Origin: Candidatus Krumholzibacteriota bacterium | GTDB taxonomy: Bacteria; Krumholzibacteriota; Krumholzibacteriia; Krumholzibacteriales; WJIX01 | DNA: 64,000 nucleotides | Direction of reading: 5' to 3' | Assembly: GCA_034520215.1 (NCBI GenBank) | Contig: JAXHNR010000002.1 | Coordinates: 408,642-472,641 of the forward strand | In this document: positions 23,908-33,133 of the stretch, in pieces | Layout of the letters: each line of letters starts with the position of its first letter | How positions within the stretch are numbered: position 1 is the first letter of the stretch | The notes under the pieces: generated by a model | What the model was told of the DNA's origin: nothing | Databases searched by the model: none | What the model saw: the letters and a program-made list of their open reading frames with translations, nothing else | Program-made: the position numbers and the translations under genes

Positions 23908-23941
23908 AAGGTAATCATTCATCTGCCCTATGGAGGGTTTT

Positions 23942-25324
23942 GTGACAGATAAGATAAAAGAGGATACCGCCGGAATAAATATGGGAAGAGTTCCTCCGCA
24001 GTCGATTGAGGCCGAGAGGGCCGTGCTGGGCGGAATGATGCTCGAGGCGGAAGCAGCGCCCAGGGCAATAGAGATCGTAAACAAGGAGGCCTTCTACCAT
24101 CCGGCGAACTCAAGGATTTTCAGGGCGATGGTCTCCCTTTTTACAAGACGTGAACCCATCGATGTGATGACCCTTTCAGAGGAACTTACGAAGACAGATG
24201 ACTTGGAGGCTATAGGCGGCATGGCGACTCTCACTGAGCTTGTTGACAGTGTGCCTTCAGCCGCGAATATAGAATACTACTCGAAAATCGTGCTTGAAAA
24301 GTATCTGCTCCGGCAGCTTATCCGGGCGTCCACAAAGATTTCGGAGAGCTGTTACAGAGGCCGCACGGACGCGAATTCGATCCTCGATGAAGCCGAGCAG
24401 CGTATTTTCCATGTTTCTGAAGAAAGGGCGAGTCAGGGATTTGCTCATATCAAGGATGTTCTCAAAGACCGTTTTGAAGAGATACAGAGAATTCATGAAA
24501 CGAGAGAGAGTGTAACGGGGGTTTCAAGCGGATTTATTGACCTCGATAAATACACGGCGGGACTTCATGCCGGGGAAATGGTTATAGTCGCGGGGCGGCC
24601 TTCAATGGGCAAAACCAGTTTCGCGCTGAACATAGCACAGCATGTGGGTCTCACCGAGAAGAAACCGGTCGCGGTTTTCAGTCTTGAAATGTCGAAGGAA
24701 CTCCTTGCTCAAAGGATCCTCTGTTCTGAAGGCGAAGTGGATTCACAGAAAGTCAGGAGAGGATTTACATCGGCTAAGGATATAGAGAGGCTTACGAACG
24801 CCGCAGGTCTTCTTTCTGAAGCGAAGATATTTATAGACGACACTCCCGCTATAACGCCGCTTGAAATGAGAGCGAGAGCGAGAAGGATGAAGGCGGAACA
24901 CGACATAGCACTTATCCTCGTCGATTATCTTCAGCTTATACGCTTAGATATCGGGAAGGAAAACAGGCAGCAGGAGATATCATTTATATCACGTTCGCTT
25001 AAGGCCCTCGCGAAGGAGCTGAATTTGCCGGTTGTAGCCCTCTCGCAGCTTTCCCGGGCGGTAGAATCACGGGGAGGAGACAAACGCCCGATGCTGTCCG
25101 ACTTGAGAGAATCGGGAGCTATCGAGCAGGACGCGGATGTCGTTCTTTTTCTTTACAGGCCTGAATTCTATCATCCGGACGATCCGGAACATGAAGGAAA
25201 AGCGGAACTGATAATAGGGAAACAGCGTAATGGTCCTACAGGCACCGTTAATCTGTTGTTCGAAAAGAAGTACACGAGATTTCGTTCCCTCACAGACATC
25301 GACGTTCCGGGTGAAGTGGACTGA
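23942..25324 (+). CDS. dnaB: Replicative DNA helicase
   Basis: Hexameric 5'-3' helicase of the replication fork. The N-terminal domain begins PPQSIEAERAVLGGMM; the RecA-like domain has Walker A GRPSMGKTS, Walker B LILVDYLQLI, and the C-terminal SDLRESGAIEQDADVVLFL. About 460 residues, normal length, no intein. GTG 23942 is preferred because GGAGGG lies just upstream; the in-frame ATG at 23930 contains that site inside the gene and has no Shine-Dalgarno of its own. Confidence 0.95.
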   Translation: MTDKIKEDTAGINMGRVPPQSIEAERAVLGGMMLEAEAAPRAIEIVNKEAFYHPANSRIFRAMVSLFTRREPIDVMTLSEELTKTDDLEAIGGMATLTELVDSVPSAANIEYYSKIVLEKYLLRQLIRASTKISESCYRGRTDANSILDEAEQRIFHVSEERASQGFAHIKDVLKDRFEEIQRIHETRESVTGVSSGFIDLDKYTAGLHAGEMVIVAGRPSMGKTSFALNIAQHVGLTEKKPVAVFSLEMSKELLAQRILCSEGEVDSQKVRRGFTSAKDIERLTNAAGLLSEAKIFIDDTPAITPLEMRARARRMKAEHDIALILVDYLQLIRLDIGKENRQQEISFISRSLKALAKELNLPVVALSQLSRAVESRGGDKRPMLSDLRESGAIEQDADVVLFLYRPEFYHPDDPEHEGKAELIIGKQRNGPTGTVNLLFEKKYTRFRSLTDIDVPGEVD

Positions 25325-25473
25325 TTCTGTCTAAGACCGCCCGTACCTTACGGAAAAAAGTTGATCAGCAGGGTGGTTATATGTGAGGCTGTCAAAAACA
25401 GGTTTACCGGGTTTTACGGTATTTGTAATTAGAAGGATTCGGTATAACGATTTATTGAAGGCGGTTATTCAGA

Positions 25474-26253
25474 TTGTTTTTCCTTATAGGCAGACTCATT
25501 GTCAATTTCTTAGAAGAGGCGGGGGCGATAGGTCTGCTTATCCTGAGGGTTTTCAGCCGTCTTCCAAAACTGCCCCGTAATCTTCGAAGCCTGTTTAAGC
25601 AGATGGAGAGAATAGGGGTCGGGTCGATCCCGCTGGTGCTCGTAACGTCATTGTTTGTGGGCGCGGTTACCGCTGTTCAGGCGGCATACCAGTTTCATGG
25701 ATACGTACCGCTTCAATACCTCGGCGCCGTAGTCGGGAAAACCGTCACGCTGGAGCTGGGACCCGTTCTTACGGCACTTGTTGTAGGCGGAAGGGTGAGC
25801 GCCGCGATGGCCGCTGAACTCGGAACGATGAAGGTCACTGAACAACTCGACGCGATGGAAATGATCGCCGTTGATCCAATCGAATATCTCGTTCTCCCCA
25901 GAATAGTCGCCGCTGTTATCATGCTTCCCGTACTGACCGTGTTTTCAGATTTTCTCGCTATTCTAGGAGGTATGGTTGTGGCGAAGTTTTCCATCGGAAT
26001 AAACTACAACGTTTTTGCCGACGGACTGAAACTCCTCTTCAGATATCAGGATGTCGTCGGGGGATTGATGAAAACCTTTTTCTTCGGATTTATAATCTCG
26101 CTCATGGGTTGCTATTATGGTTTCGCGACGAAGGAGGGTGCCGAGGGAGTCGGTCTCTCGACGATGAAAGCCGTTGTCTCGTCCTGCCTTCTGATTCTTG
26201 TTTCGAACTATCTGCTGGCGACGATAATATTCCGTATCATATTCGCGGTGTAA
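25474..26253 (+). CDS. mlaE: MlaE/YrbE-family ABC transporter permease
   Basis: Inner-membrane permease of a phospholipid or sterol transport system of the Mla/MCE type. It is hydrophobic with about five to six membrane segments and the motifs PLVLVTSLFVGAVTAVQAAY, ELGPVLTALVVGGRVSAA and LGTMKVTEQLDAMEMIAVDP, diagnostic of YrbE. The TTG start is chosen as AAGGCGG precedes it by nine bases; no ATG fits. MlaF and the MCE protein follow immediately, forming the core of a lipid transporter. MlaB and MlaC homologues are not adjacent. Confidence 0.92.
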   Translation: MFFLIGRLIVNFLEEAGAIGLLILRVFSRLPKLPRNLRSLFKQMERIGVGSIPLVLVTSLFVGAVTAVQAAYQFHGYVPLQYLGAVVGKTVTLELGPVLTALVVGGRVSAAMAAELGTMKVTEQLDAMEMIAVDPIEYLVLPRIVAAVIMLPVLTVFSDFLAILGGMVVAKFSIGINYNVFADGLKLLFRYQDVVGGLMKTFFFGFIISLMGCYYGFATKEGAEGVGLSTMKAVVSSCLLILVSNYLLATIIFRIIFAV

Positions 26254-26272
26254 AGGCCGGGGGTGAAAGTAT

Positions 26273-27046
26273 ATGACAGATAACAGCAAAAGTACAAACA
26301 GCCGCCCGGTGATCCGGATTGTCAATATTTCGAAGACCTTTGAAGGGCAGCATGTGCTCACCGGTCTTGATTTGGATGTGTTTAAAGGAGAAACCGTTGT
26401 TGTAATCGGGAGAAGCGGATGCGGCAAAAGTGTGCTGCTCAGGAATATCGCGGGCCTGATGAAGCCCGACGCGGGAGAGATCTACTTCGAGAATGAGGAT
26501 ATAACGAAATTCAGCACCAGAAAATTATTTAAAATGAGAATGCACTTTGGTATGCTCTTTCAGGGTTCAGCGCTCTTTGATTCGATGACAGTGGGTGAAA
26601 ATGTGGCGCTCGCCCTTGTAAAACACACAGAGTATGATATAGGCAGGATAAACCGGATTGTTCTTGAAAAACTGAATCTTGTCGGACTTGCCGACGTTAC
26701 GGAGAAATACCCTTCGGAATTAAGCGGCGGTATGAAGAAGAGAGTTGCCCTGGCGAGGGCTGTGGCGATGGATCCGGAAGTGGTTCTTTACGATGAACCC
26801 ACAACGGGACTTGACCCTGTTATGTCAGGTGTGATAAACAGATTAATCCTGAACCTGCAGAAGGAACTGGAGATAACATCTGTTATCGTCACTCACGATA
26901 TAAAGAGCGCGTATATTGTGAGTGACAGAATAGCCATGCTTCACGAAGGGAAGATTGTATATGAGGGTACGCCCCGGCAAGTTGAAAATTCGGATAATCC
27001 TTTAGTAAAGGGATTTGTCGAGGGCAATTTACCGATCGGAACGTAG
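26273..27046 (+). CDS. mlaF: MlaF-type ABC transporter ATPase
   Basis: Energises the MlaE permease. The 257-residue protein has Walker A GRSGCGKSVL, the ABC signature LSGGMKKRVALARA, Walker B VVLYDEPTTGLDPV and the switch His in IVTHD. The GMKKR form of the signature is typical of Mla/Ttg2A ATPases. It starts 19 bp after mlaE, with GGGGGTGAAAG before the ATG. Confidence 0.94.
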   Translation: MTDNSKSTNSRPVIRIVNISKTFEGQHVLTGLDLDVFKGETVVVIGRSGCGKSVLLRNIAGLMKPDAGEIYFENEDITKFSTRKLFKMRMHFGMLFQGSALFDSMTVGENVALALVKHTEYDIGRINRIVLEKLNLVGLADVTEKYPSELSGGMKKRVALARAVAMDPEVVLYDEPTTGLDPVMSGVINRLILNLQKELEITSVIVTHDIKSAYIVSDRIAMLHEGKIVYEGTPRQVENSDNPLVKGFVEGNLPIGT

Positions 27047-27116
27047 ATAGACAAGCTGCCGCTTAATACAGAGCTGACAGGTTTCAGCTGAACAGGATTA
27101 TTGACCGAGGAGTAAA

Positions 27117-28013
27117 ATGAAATTCAGATCACTTGAATTGAAGGTGGGAGTTACCGTGGTTGCCGCCCTTTTTATCTTGATAGCCGGTCTTATGTGGTTT
27201 GAAGGGGTTAAAATCGGAAGGAAAAGCTATCAGATCTACGCCGTTTTTCCAATGGTTGGCGGAATCAGCCCCGGGGACGCCGTGAATGTAAATGGGGTTG
27301 AAAGGGGTGAAGTTCATAATGTCAAACTCTTAAGGGACAGGGTTGATGTGGGGATGAGAATAGACACGGGAACTTTTATTCCGGAGGATTCGAAAGTGAT
27401 TTTACAATCTCACGGGCTTCTGGGCGAAAGGGTGATTCTGATAGTAAGGGGCACTTCGGAAAAAGCTATTCAGGAGGGCGCCACACTGGAAGGCGTTTAC
27501 AAGCCCGGGATATCGGAAACATTCTCTTCCCTGAGCGATGTCATGGACGGGCTGAACGATATTTCAGAGAATATAGGGAAAATAAGCCGAATCCTGACCG
27601 GGGAAGGCAAATTGAAGAGATCAATAGAGAATCTCGCCGTTATAACAGATCAGCTGAGGAGTTTAATTTCAGAGACATCTCCCGACTTTAAGAAAAGCAC
27701 GGAGGCTTTCAAGAGCTCGAGCATGAGAATAGATTCCATACTCGGAAGGAATTCAGAAAAAATAGAGAGGATAATTGCCGGGTTCGATACTACAATGGGC
27801 AGAATGCCGGTAGTGGTGGGGAGAGTGGACACATTAACGGCCCTTCTCGTTGATATATCCAAAGGACTGAAATCATCCGACTCTACGGCCGGAACGCTTT
27901 TGAATGACAGAGAGTTTATTGACCGTCTTCAGAGCACGGTGATTGAGCTCGAGGAACTGATAGAGGATATCAAGAAGAATCCGGGGAAGTATCTGAAATT
28001 GGAAATATTCTAA
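27117..28013 (+). CDS. mlaD: MCE-family lipid transport protein (MlaD-like)
   Basis: Periplasmic lipid-binding component anchored in the inner membrane: one N-terminal transmembrane helix (residues ~9-26), a MCE domain (~37-115) with VGGISPGDAVNVNGVERGEV, then a long helical tail (~130-290) with a repeated Ser/Ile/Asn pattern that likely forms a coiled coil. At 298 residues it is longer than E. coli MlaD (183) and closer to MCE proteins with a tunnel-forming helical extension. It completes the mlaE-mlaF-mlaD trio. Confidence 0.9.
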   Translation: MKFRSLELKVGVTVVAALFILIAGLMWFEGVKIGRKSYQIYAVFPMVGGISPGDAVNVNGVERGEVHNVKLLRDRVDVGMRIDTGTFIPEDSKVILQSHGLLGERVILIVRGTSEKAIQEGATLEGVYKPGISETFSSLSDVMDGLNDISENIGKISRILTGEGKLKRSIENLAVITDQLRSLISETSPDFKKSTEAFKSSSMRIDSILGRNSEKIERIIAGFDTTMGRMPVVVGRVDTLTALLVDISKGLKSSDSTAGTLLNDREFIDRLQSTVIELEELIEDIKKNPGKYLKLEIF

Positions 28014-28043
28014 CTTAATTATTCAGGAAGAGAAAGGCAACAT

Positions 28044-28754
28044 ATGGCTAAAGGCGGAATTACTTGCATTATAGCTGGAGCCGGAAGGGGAAAAAGATTC
28101 GGAAAGGAAATTCCTAAGAGTTTTTTCCGGATAGAGGGGAGAACCCTGCTGGCAAGATCGATAGAGAGTATTAACATAATTGATGAATCCATCGAATTTA
28201 TTGTTCTCGTACCTTCAGGCTGGGAGGAGAAGGCGGAGGAGAAGCTCACAGCCGAAGTTCCTGACGCAAAATGCCGGGTGATTGCCGGAGGGAATTCCCG
28301 TCAGCAGTCGGTGAATATCGGTTTGGATGAAATAAAAGACGCCCGTCTCATTCTCGTTCATGACGCCTGCAGACCTTTTGTTTCGCCCAGTCTCGTCCGG
28401 AAGGTAGTAGATGCCGGCATGGAATCCGGGGCGGCCGTCCCGGTGCTTCAAGCAACCGAGACGCTCGCGAGAATAAGAGATGAAAGACTTGAAGGAATAG
28501 TGCCGCGCGAGAGGGTTGTCGGGATTCAAACCCCGCAGGCATTCGCCCCTGAAATTATAAGAGAGGCTTATGATACGGCTGAAGAAAGCATAAGAACAGC
28601 CACCGATGAAAGTTCTCTTGTCCTGGCCGCCGGCCTGCCGGTAAAGGTCGTCGAGGGTGAGATATGGAATATCAAAGTAACCTTCAAAGATGATATTAAA
28701 GTGGCTTTAAGTTTTCTGACAGAGAAGAAGCTCGATCTTGCTGAGTCAGAATGA
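28044..28754 (+). CDS. ispD: 2-C-methyl-D-erythritol 4-phosphate cytidylyltransferase
   Basis: Third step of the MEP isoprenoid pathway: CTP plus MEP to CDP-ME. The nucleotide-binding start IIAGAGRGKRFG carries the conserved GxGxR/K signature, VHDACRPFV holds the metal-binding Asp, and TPQAF and WNIKVT are family motifs. Length 236 is typical. ispF, which acts two steps later, is 17 bp downstream. Confidence 0.95.
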   Translation: MAKGGITCIIAGAGRGKRFGKEIPKSFFRIEGRTLLARSIESINIIDESIEFIVLVPSGWEEKAEEKLTAEVPDAKCRVIAGGNSRQQSVNIGLDEIKDARLILVHDACRPFVSPSLVRKVVDAGMESGAAVPVLQATETLARIRDERLEGIVPRERVVGIQTPQAFAPEIIREAYDTAEESIRTATDESSLVLAAGLPVKVVEGEIWNIKVTFKDDIKVALSFLTEKKLDLAESE

Positions 28755-28771
28755 AGGGCAGGTGAGAATTA

Positions 28772-29257
28772 GTGGGCGACGAAGGTTACAGGGTTGGTAT
28801 CGGTTATGATATTCACCCTCTTACCGAGGGAAGAGATCTTATTCTCGGCGGTGTGGAAATAGAGTATCACAAGGGGCTTGACGGTCATTCTGACGCGGAT
28901 GTGCTTTCCCATGCCGTGGGTGACGCCCTGCTCGGGGCGGCTAATCTGGAGGATCTTGGGCGGCATTTCCCCGAAAGTGAGGAGTTTCGGGGGCTTTCAA
29001 GTCTGATTATTCTTGAAAAGATATCAGAACTTATTTCAAACGCCGGATTCAAAATAGTCAATATCGATTCGATCGTAAACGCCGAGAATCCCCGTTTAGC
29101 TTCCTACCGTCCTGAAATGACAGATAATATAGCCCGTTCCCTTGAAATAGATCGCTCCGCGGTATCTGTTAAGTTTACGAGGGGGGAAGGTATGGGGGAG
29201 GTTGGAAGAGGAAAGGCAATGGAAGCAAGAGCGGTCGCGCTGCTTAAGAATGATTAA
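28772..29257 (+). CDS. ispF: 2-C-methyl-D-erythritol 2,4-cyclodiphosphate synthase
   Basis: Cyclises CDP-ME 2-phosphate in the MEP pathway. VGIGYDIHPL supplies metal-binding Asp and His, GHSDADVLSHAVGDALLGAA is the family signature, and GRHFPES and TTGE-like TRGEGMGEVGRG close the active site. Length 161 is standard. GTG start, with GGGCAGGTGAG upstream. ispE is not in the window. Confidence 0.95.
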   Translation: MGDEGYRVGIGYDIHPLTEGRDLILGGVEIEYHKGLDGHSDADVLSHAVGDALLGAANLEDLGRHFPESEEFRGLSSLIILEKISELISNAGFKIVNIDSIVNAENPRLASYRPEMTDNIARSLEIDRSAVSVKFTRGEGMGEVGRGKAMEARAVALLKND

Positions 29258-29382
29258 GCATGAAAGTTTCCGGGGCTGGAAAGCACCCTTTGCTTTGACT
29301 TGCGGCAAGCCGCCCTTGAAAGAGCGCGGGGAAATAGTAAATAAAAGAATAAGAATTTTTTTTGTGCAGGCGGGAAGGTGTT

Positions 29383-30822
29383 ATGGAAAAAGTAAGAGTT
29401 AGATTCGCGCCCAGTCCGACAGGTTATCTGCATGTCGGCGGCGCCAGAACCGCCCTCTTCAACTGGCTCTTCGCCAGGCACGAGGGAGGCAGTTTTATAC
29501 TTCGTATAGAAGATACCGACAGGAAGCGCTCCAGCGCCGAGCTGGAAACGGCGATGCTTGAAGATATAGAATGGCTCGGCCTGAAGTGGGATGAAGGCCC
29601 GGGTTCAGGCGGCGATTTCGGTCCATATCGTCAGTCTGAAAGAATAGATATCTATAGTGATTACGCGGGTAGATTAGTCAGTGAAAGAAAGGCGTATCCC
29701 TGTTTTTGTTCCGAGGAGCTGCTGGCCCGCAAAAAAGAACGGATGATAAAGGAAGGCCTTCCGCCCAGGTATGACGGGACCTGCAGGCATCTGAGCGCCG
29801 GCGAGATAGAGGAAAAGAGAAAAGAAGGCGTTCCGGAAAGCACGCGCTTCATTGTAGATGCGGAAAAAGAAAGAAGGATTAAAGATATTATCAGGGGGGA
29901 CGTTGTCTTTCCTCCGGGGATGGTGGGTGATTTCGTGATTCTAAGGTCAAACGGCCTTCCAACCTATAACTTCGCGGCCGCTGTCGACGACGCCCTTATG
30001 AAAATAACGCATGTTATAAGAGGAGAGGAGCATCTCTCTAATACACTCCGTCAGATAATGGTTTACGGAGCACTCGGCATGGATATACCGGAGTTTGCCC
30101 ACATACCGCTTATTCTCGGTTCGGACAGGTCTAAGCTTAGCAAGAGGCACGGAGCTCCCAATGTCAGAGACTACAGAAGGAAGGGATACCCCCCGGACGC
30201 GGTCGTGAATTATCTTGCCATGCTCGGATGGTCGAGTCCGGATCAAAGGGAAATTATGGGGCTTGAGAGTCTGATAAGCGAGTTTACACTTGAGCGTGTC
30301 TCGGAAAGCCCGAGCATCTTCGATGTCACAAAGCTCGATTGGGTTTCCGCTCAGAATATACGCGCCGGTAAAGCGGAGAGGTATTTAGAGTCAGCCCTGA
30401 AGTATTTCCCCGAATATTTTGTGGAAAGATATAAACGCGGTGAGATTGAAAAGATCTTTAATGTGATTTCAGAGAATATGTCACACTTTTCGGAAATCGA
30501 GACCTTAATACTCCCCTTCTCGCCGCGGAAGCCGGAATTCAGCCCTGAGGCGCTGGAGACCCTGGCGGAAAGCGGAGAGCTGATAGGGTATCTAATTGAA
30601 GGAGTGGAAAATATATCTGAGTGGACGGGCGAAAATGTTAGAAATGTTATAAAAAGTTCAGGAAAGAAGGCGGGAGTTAAGGGAAAAGATCTCTATAAAC
30701 CTTTAAGGGTTGCTTTGACCGGAGAAGAACATGGTCCCGATCTTTCTTCGATTATAATGATAAAGGGGAAAGAGGATGTGCTTGATTCTTTAAAGCACGC
30801 CTATTCGAAGAGCAGGAGATGA
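29383..30822 (+). CDS. gltX: Glutamyl-tRNA synthetase
   Basis: Charges tRNA-Glu. Class I signatures: the HIGH-like YLHVGGARTA (His17) and the KMSKS-like SDRSKLSKRHG. FAPSPTG and ILRIEDTDR are GlxRS hallmarks, and CPxC-type zinc residues are partly kept (CFCSEELL). The ATG 29383 is used because GGGAAGG lies five bases upstream; a TTG 21 bases earlier is in the same frame. Whether it also charges tRNA-Gln depends on GatCAB genes outside this window. Confidence 0.95.
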   Translation: MEKVRVRFAPSPTGYLHVGGARTALFNWLFARHEGGSFILRIEDTDRKRSSAELETAMLEDIEWLGLKWDEGPGSGGDFGPYRQSERIDIYSDYAGRLVSERKAYPCFCSEELLARKKERMIKEGLPPRYDGTCRHLSAGEIEEKRKEGVPESTRFIVDAEKERRIKDIIRGDVVFPPGMVGDFVILRSNGLPTYNFAAAVDDALMKITHVIRGEEHLSNTLRQIMVYGALGMDIPEFAHIPLILGSDRSKLSKRHGAPNVRDYRRKGYPPDAVVNYLAMLGWSSPDQREIMGLESLISEFTLERVSESPSIFDVTKLDWVSAQNIRAGKAERYLESALKYFPEYFVERYKRGEIEKIFNVISENMSHFSEIETLILPFSPRKPEFSPEALETLAESGELIGYLIEGVENISEWTGENVRNVIKSSGKKAGVKGKDLYKPLRVALTGEEHGPDLSSIIMIKGKEDVLDSLKHAYSKSRR

Positions 30823-30899
30823 ACTATTTAAAGCTTTCCGGGGCACTCTTTCTTTCCCGCTGATAATAGCGACCGGAATAAGAATTGAAAGGCTTAAGT

Positions 30900-31940
30900 T
30901 TGGAAAAAAATATAAGAAAACTTAAAGTGGCGGTACTTCTCGGCGGTGATTCGCCGGAGAGGGATGTATCCTTAGCCAGCGGCGGTGAAATAATAAAGGC
31001 CCTGCGCGGGCGCGGGCACGAAGTCTTTCCCGTCGACTCTGCTCGTCCGGATGGAAAATACCGCGAAGGGGAAAATTCAGGGATTGACACGGAACCTCCC
31101 GAAGAGGTTCCGCGGGTTGACTCCGCTGAGTCGCTGGGCTGGCTTCGCGGCGAGTGGACTGGGCGCGCGGATCTGCTTTTTAACGCGCTTCACGGCGGAG
31201 CCGGAGAAGACGGCACCGTGCAGGCTCTTCTCGAGACCGCCGGCGTTGTATACACGGGGGCCGGGATTCTGGGGAGCGCCATAGCGATGAACAAGGATCT
31301 ATCGAAAGCCCTTATGAGCCAAGCCGGTGTACAGACAGCTGAACATATTCTTTACAGTTGCCGGCAAGGCGCGGCAGACAAAGAGATAGAGAAGAGGATA
31401 GGAGAAGGAATCGGATTCCCCGTTGTTGTAAAACCTAACTCTCAGGGATCAAGCGTGGGTTTTTCCTTTGTAGAGAAGGCTTCCGAGCTGGACGGGGCGC
31501 TGAAAAAGGGAGCCGAGTTCGGAGATAAACTCATAATAGAGAGGTATATTCCCGGAAGAGAATTGACCGTAGCTGTCGTAGGCGGGGAGGCTTTCCCCCC
31601 GGTTGAGATTATTCCCGAGGGAGGATTCTATAATTACAAATGTAAATACACAAAAGGAAGCAGCGAATATGTTGTGCCGGCAGAGATAGAGCCTGCTTGC
31701 GCTGAAAGCTTGAAAACCCAGGCTTTAATTGCCTACAATACTCTTCTGTGCCGTGATTACGCGAGGGTGGATTTCAGGGTCGACAGCGAGAGCGGGATCT
31801 TCTGCCTTGAGCTTAACACCCTTCCCGGAATGACCCAGCTGAGTCTCGTGCCCATGGCGGCCGGTCAGGCCGGCATACCTTTTGACATGCTGATTGAGAA
31901 GATATGTCTTCTGGCTCTTGAGAGAAGCGGAAAAAAGTGA
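30900..31940 (+). CDS. ddl: D-alanine--D-alanine ligase
   Basis: Makes the D-Ala-D-Ala dipeptide of peptidoglycan with ATP. ATP-grasp motifs: VLLGGDSPERDVSLASG at the start, HGGAGEDGTVQALLE, VVKPNSQGSSVG, YIPGRELTVAVVGG and ELNTLPGMT. TTG 30900 is preferred because GAAAGG is seven bases upstream and the resulting N-terminus (MEKNIRKLKVAVL) is normal; a TTG at 30885 is in frame. Length ~346 is typical. Confidence 0.94.
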   Translation: MEKNIRKLKVAVLLGGDSPERDVSLASGGEIIKALRGRGHEVFPVDSARPDGKYREGENSGIDTEPPEEVPRVDSAESLGWLRGEWTGRADLLFNALHGGAGEDGTVQALLETAGVVYTGAGILGSAIAMNKDLSKALMSQAGVQTAEHILYSCRQGAADKEIEKRIGEGIGFPVVVKPNSQGSSVGFSFVEKASELDGALKKGAEFGDKLIIERYIPGRELTVAVVGGEAFPPVEIIPEGGFYNYKCKYTKGSSEYVVPAEIEPACAESLKTQALIAYNTLLCRDYARVDFRVDSESGIFCLELNTLPGMTQLSLVPMAAGQAGIPFDMLIEKICLLALERSGKK

Positions 31941-32007
31941 TGAATTTTAAAACAGCTAATATAAATAAAGACAGTTTTTTACCCGGGAGATAGAACTGGA
32001 GGGAATG

Positions 32008-33069
32008 ATGGATCGGATAGAGAAGATGATGAAGGAATTTACCGAAACGGCGGGTGTCTCAGGAGCTGAAGAAGAGGTCTTCGCGCTGATGGAGAAGCAT
32101 CTCGGAAAGGTTGCCTCGATTGAAAAATGTGGTCTCGGCTCATTCGTCGGGCGTCTTAAGAAGGGGCGCAAGAAGCCGAGGGTTATGATCGCCGGCCATA
32201 TGGATGAAGTGGGACTTATGGTTTCTCATTTCTCGGGCTCTTTCATTAAATTCAATAAGATCGGAGGATGGTGGGCACCGCGGCTTCTCGGACTTCAGGT
32301 GAGGATAAAGACAAGCAAGGGCTGGATAAACGGAGTAATTGCCTCTAAGAGTCCGTTTCATATGGAGGCGGAAGAAAGAAAAAAAGAGATAAAAGCGAAA
32401 GATCTCTATATAGATATAGGGCTTACGGGTGACGAAAAACCTGAAGATCTGGGTGTAATGCCCGGAGATCCAGTTGTTCCAGACACAGAATTTCTCCCTC
32501 TAAACGGGGGCAGGACCTATCTGGCGAAGGCCTGGGATAACAGGATTGGATGTATGGCCGTTGTGGAAGCCTTAAAAAAACTCAGCTCTGTTGATCCGCC
32601 CTGCGGGGTTTACGGTGTGGGAACTGTTCAGGAAGAAGTAGGTTTGAGAGGAGCTGTTACAAGCGGACATTATGTGAATCCCGATGTGGCTCTGGCCGTC
32701 GATGTGGGGATAGCTCAGGACATTCCCGGAGCTCCCGAAGGCGGTATGGAAAAGCTCGGAGGCGGGGTGTCGATCTGTGTGTACGACGCTTCTCTTATTC
32801 CAAACCGTAAGCTCAGAGACCTGGTTGTCTCGACAGCTGAGAAGAAGAAAATACCGTATCATTTCAGCTCTATATCGGTAGGCGGCACTGACGGCGGCAA
32901 ATTGCACATGGACAGGTCCGGCGTTCCCGCCATTGTTTTCGGAATCCCGACCCGTTATATTCACAGCGGCGCCGGAATATTGGATCGAAGTGATTTTGAT
33001 AATGCCGTAAAGCTGATAGTCGAAGTTGTTAAATCTCTGGATGAGGAAACAGTCCGGAATCTTATTTAG
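32008..33069 (+). CDS. M42-family glutamyl/lysyl aminopeptidase-like protein
   Basis: Dinuclear-metal aminopeptidase of the FrvX/PepA-TET type, cytoplasmic, probably forming dodecamers. Metal ligands are visible: His in AGHMDEVG, Asp in KAWDNRIG, the Glu pair in VQEEVGLRG, Asp in AVDVGIA and His in RYIHSGAG. Length ~353 is standard. The second of two adjacent ATGs is preferred, as GGAGGG would be too close to the first. It degrades short peptides. Confidence 0.93.
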   Translation: MDRIEKMMKEFTETAGVSGAEEEVFALMEKHLGKVASIEKCGLGSFVGRLKKGRKKPRVMIAGHMDEVGLMVSHFSGSFIKFNKIGGWWAPRLLGLQVRIKTSKGWINGVIASKSPFHMEAEERKKEIKAKDLYIDIGLTGDEKPEDLGVMPGDPVVPDTEFLPLNGGRTYLAKAWDNRIGCMAVVEALKKLSSVDPPCGVYGVGTVQEEVGLRGAVTSGHYVNPDVALAVDVGIAQDIPGAPEGGMEKLGGGVSICVYDASLIPNRKLRDLVVSTAEKKKIPYHFSSISVGGTDGGKLHMDRSGVPAIVFGIPTRYIHSGAGILDRSDFDNAVKLIVEVVKSLDEETVRNLI

Positions 33070-33133
33070 TTATTTCGCGAAGCCTCGATAGTGGATATAT
33101 GAAGTTGTCAAGCTGTTGGAAAGGAGTTTTTTA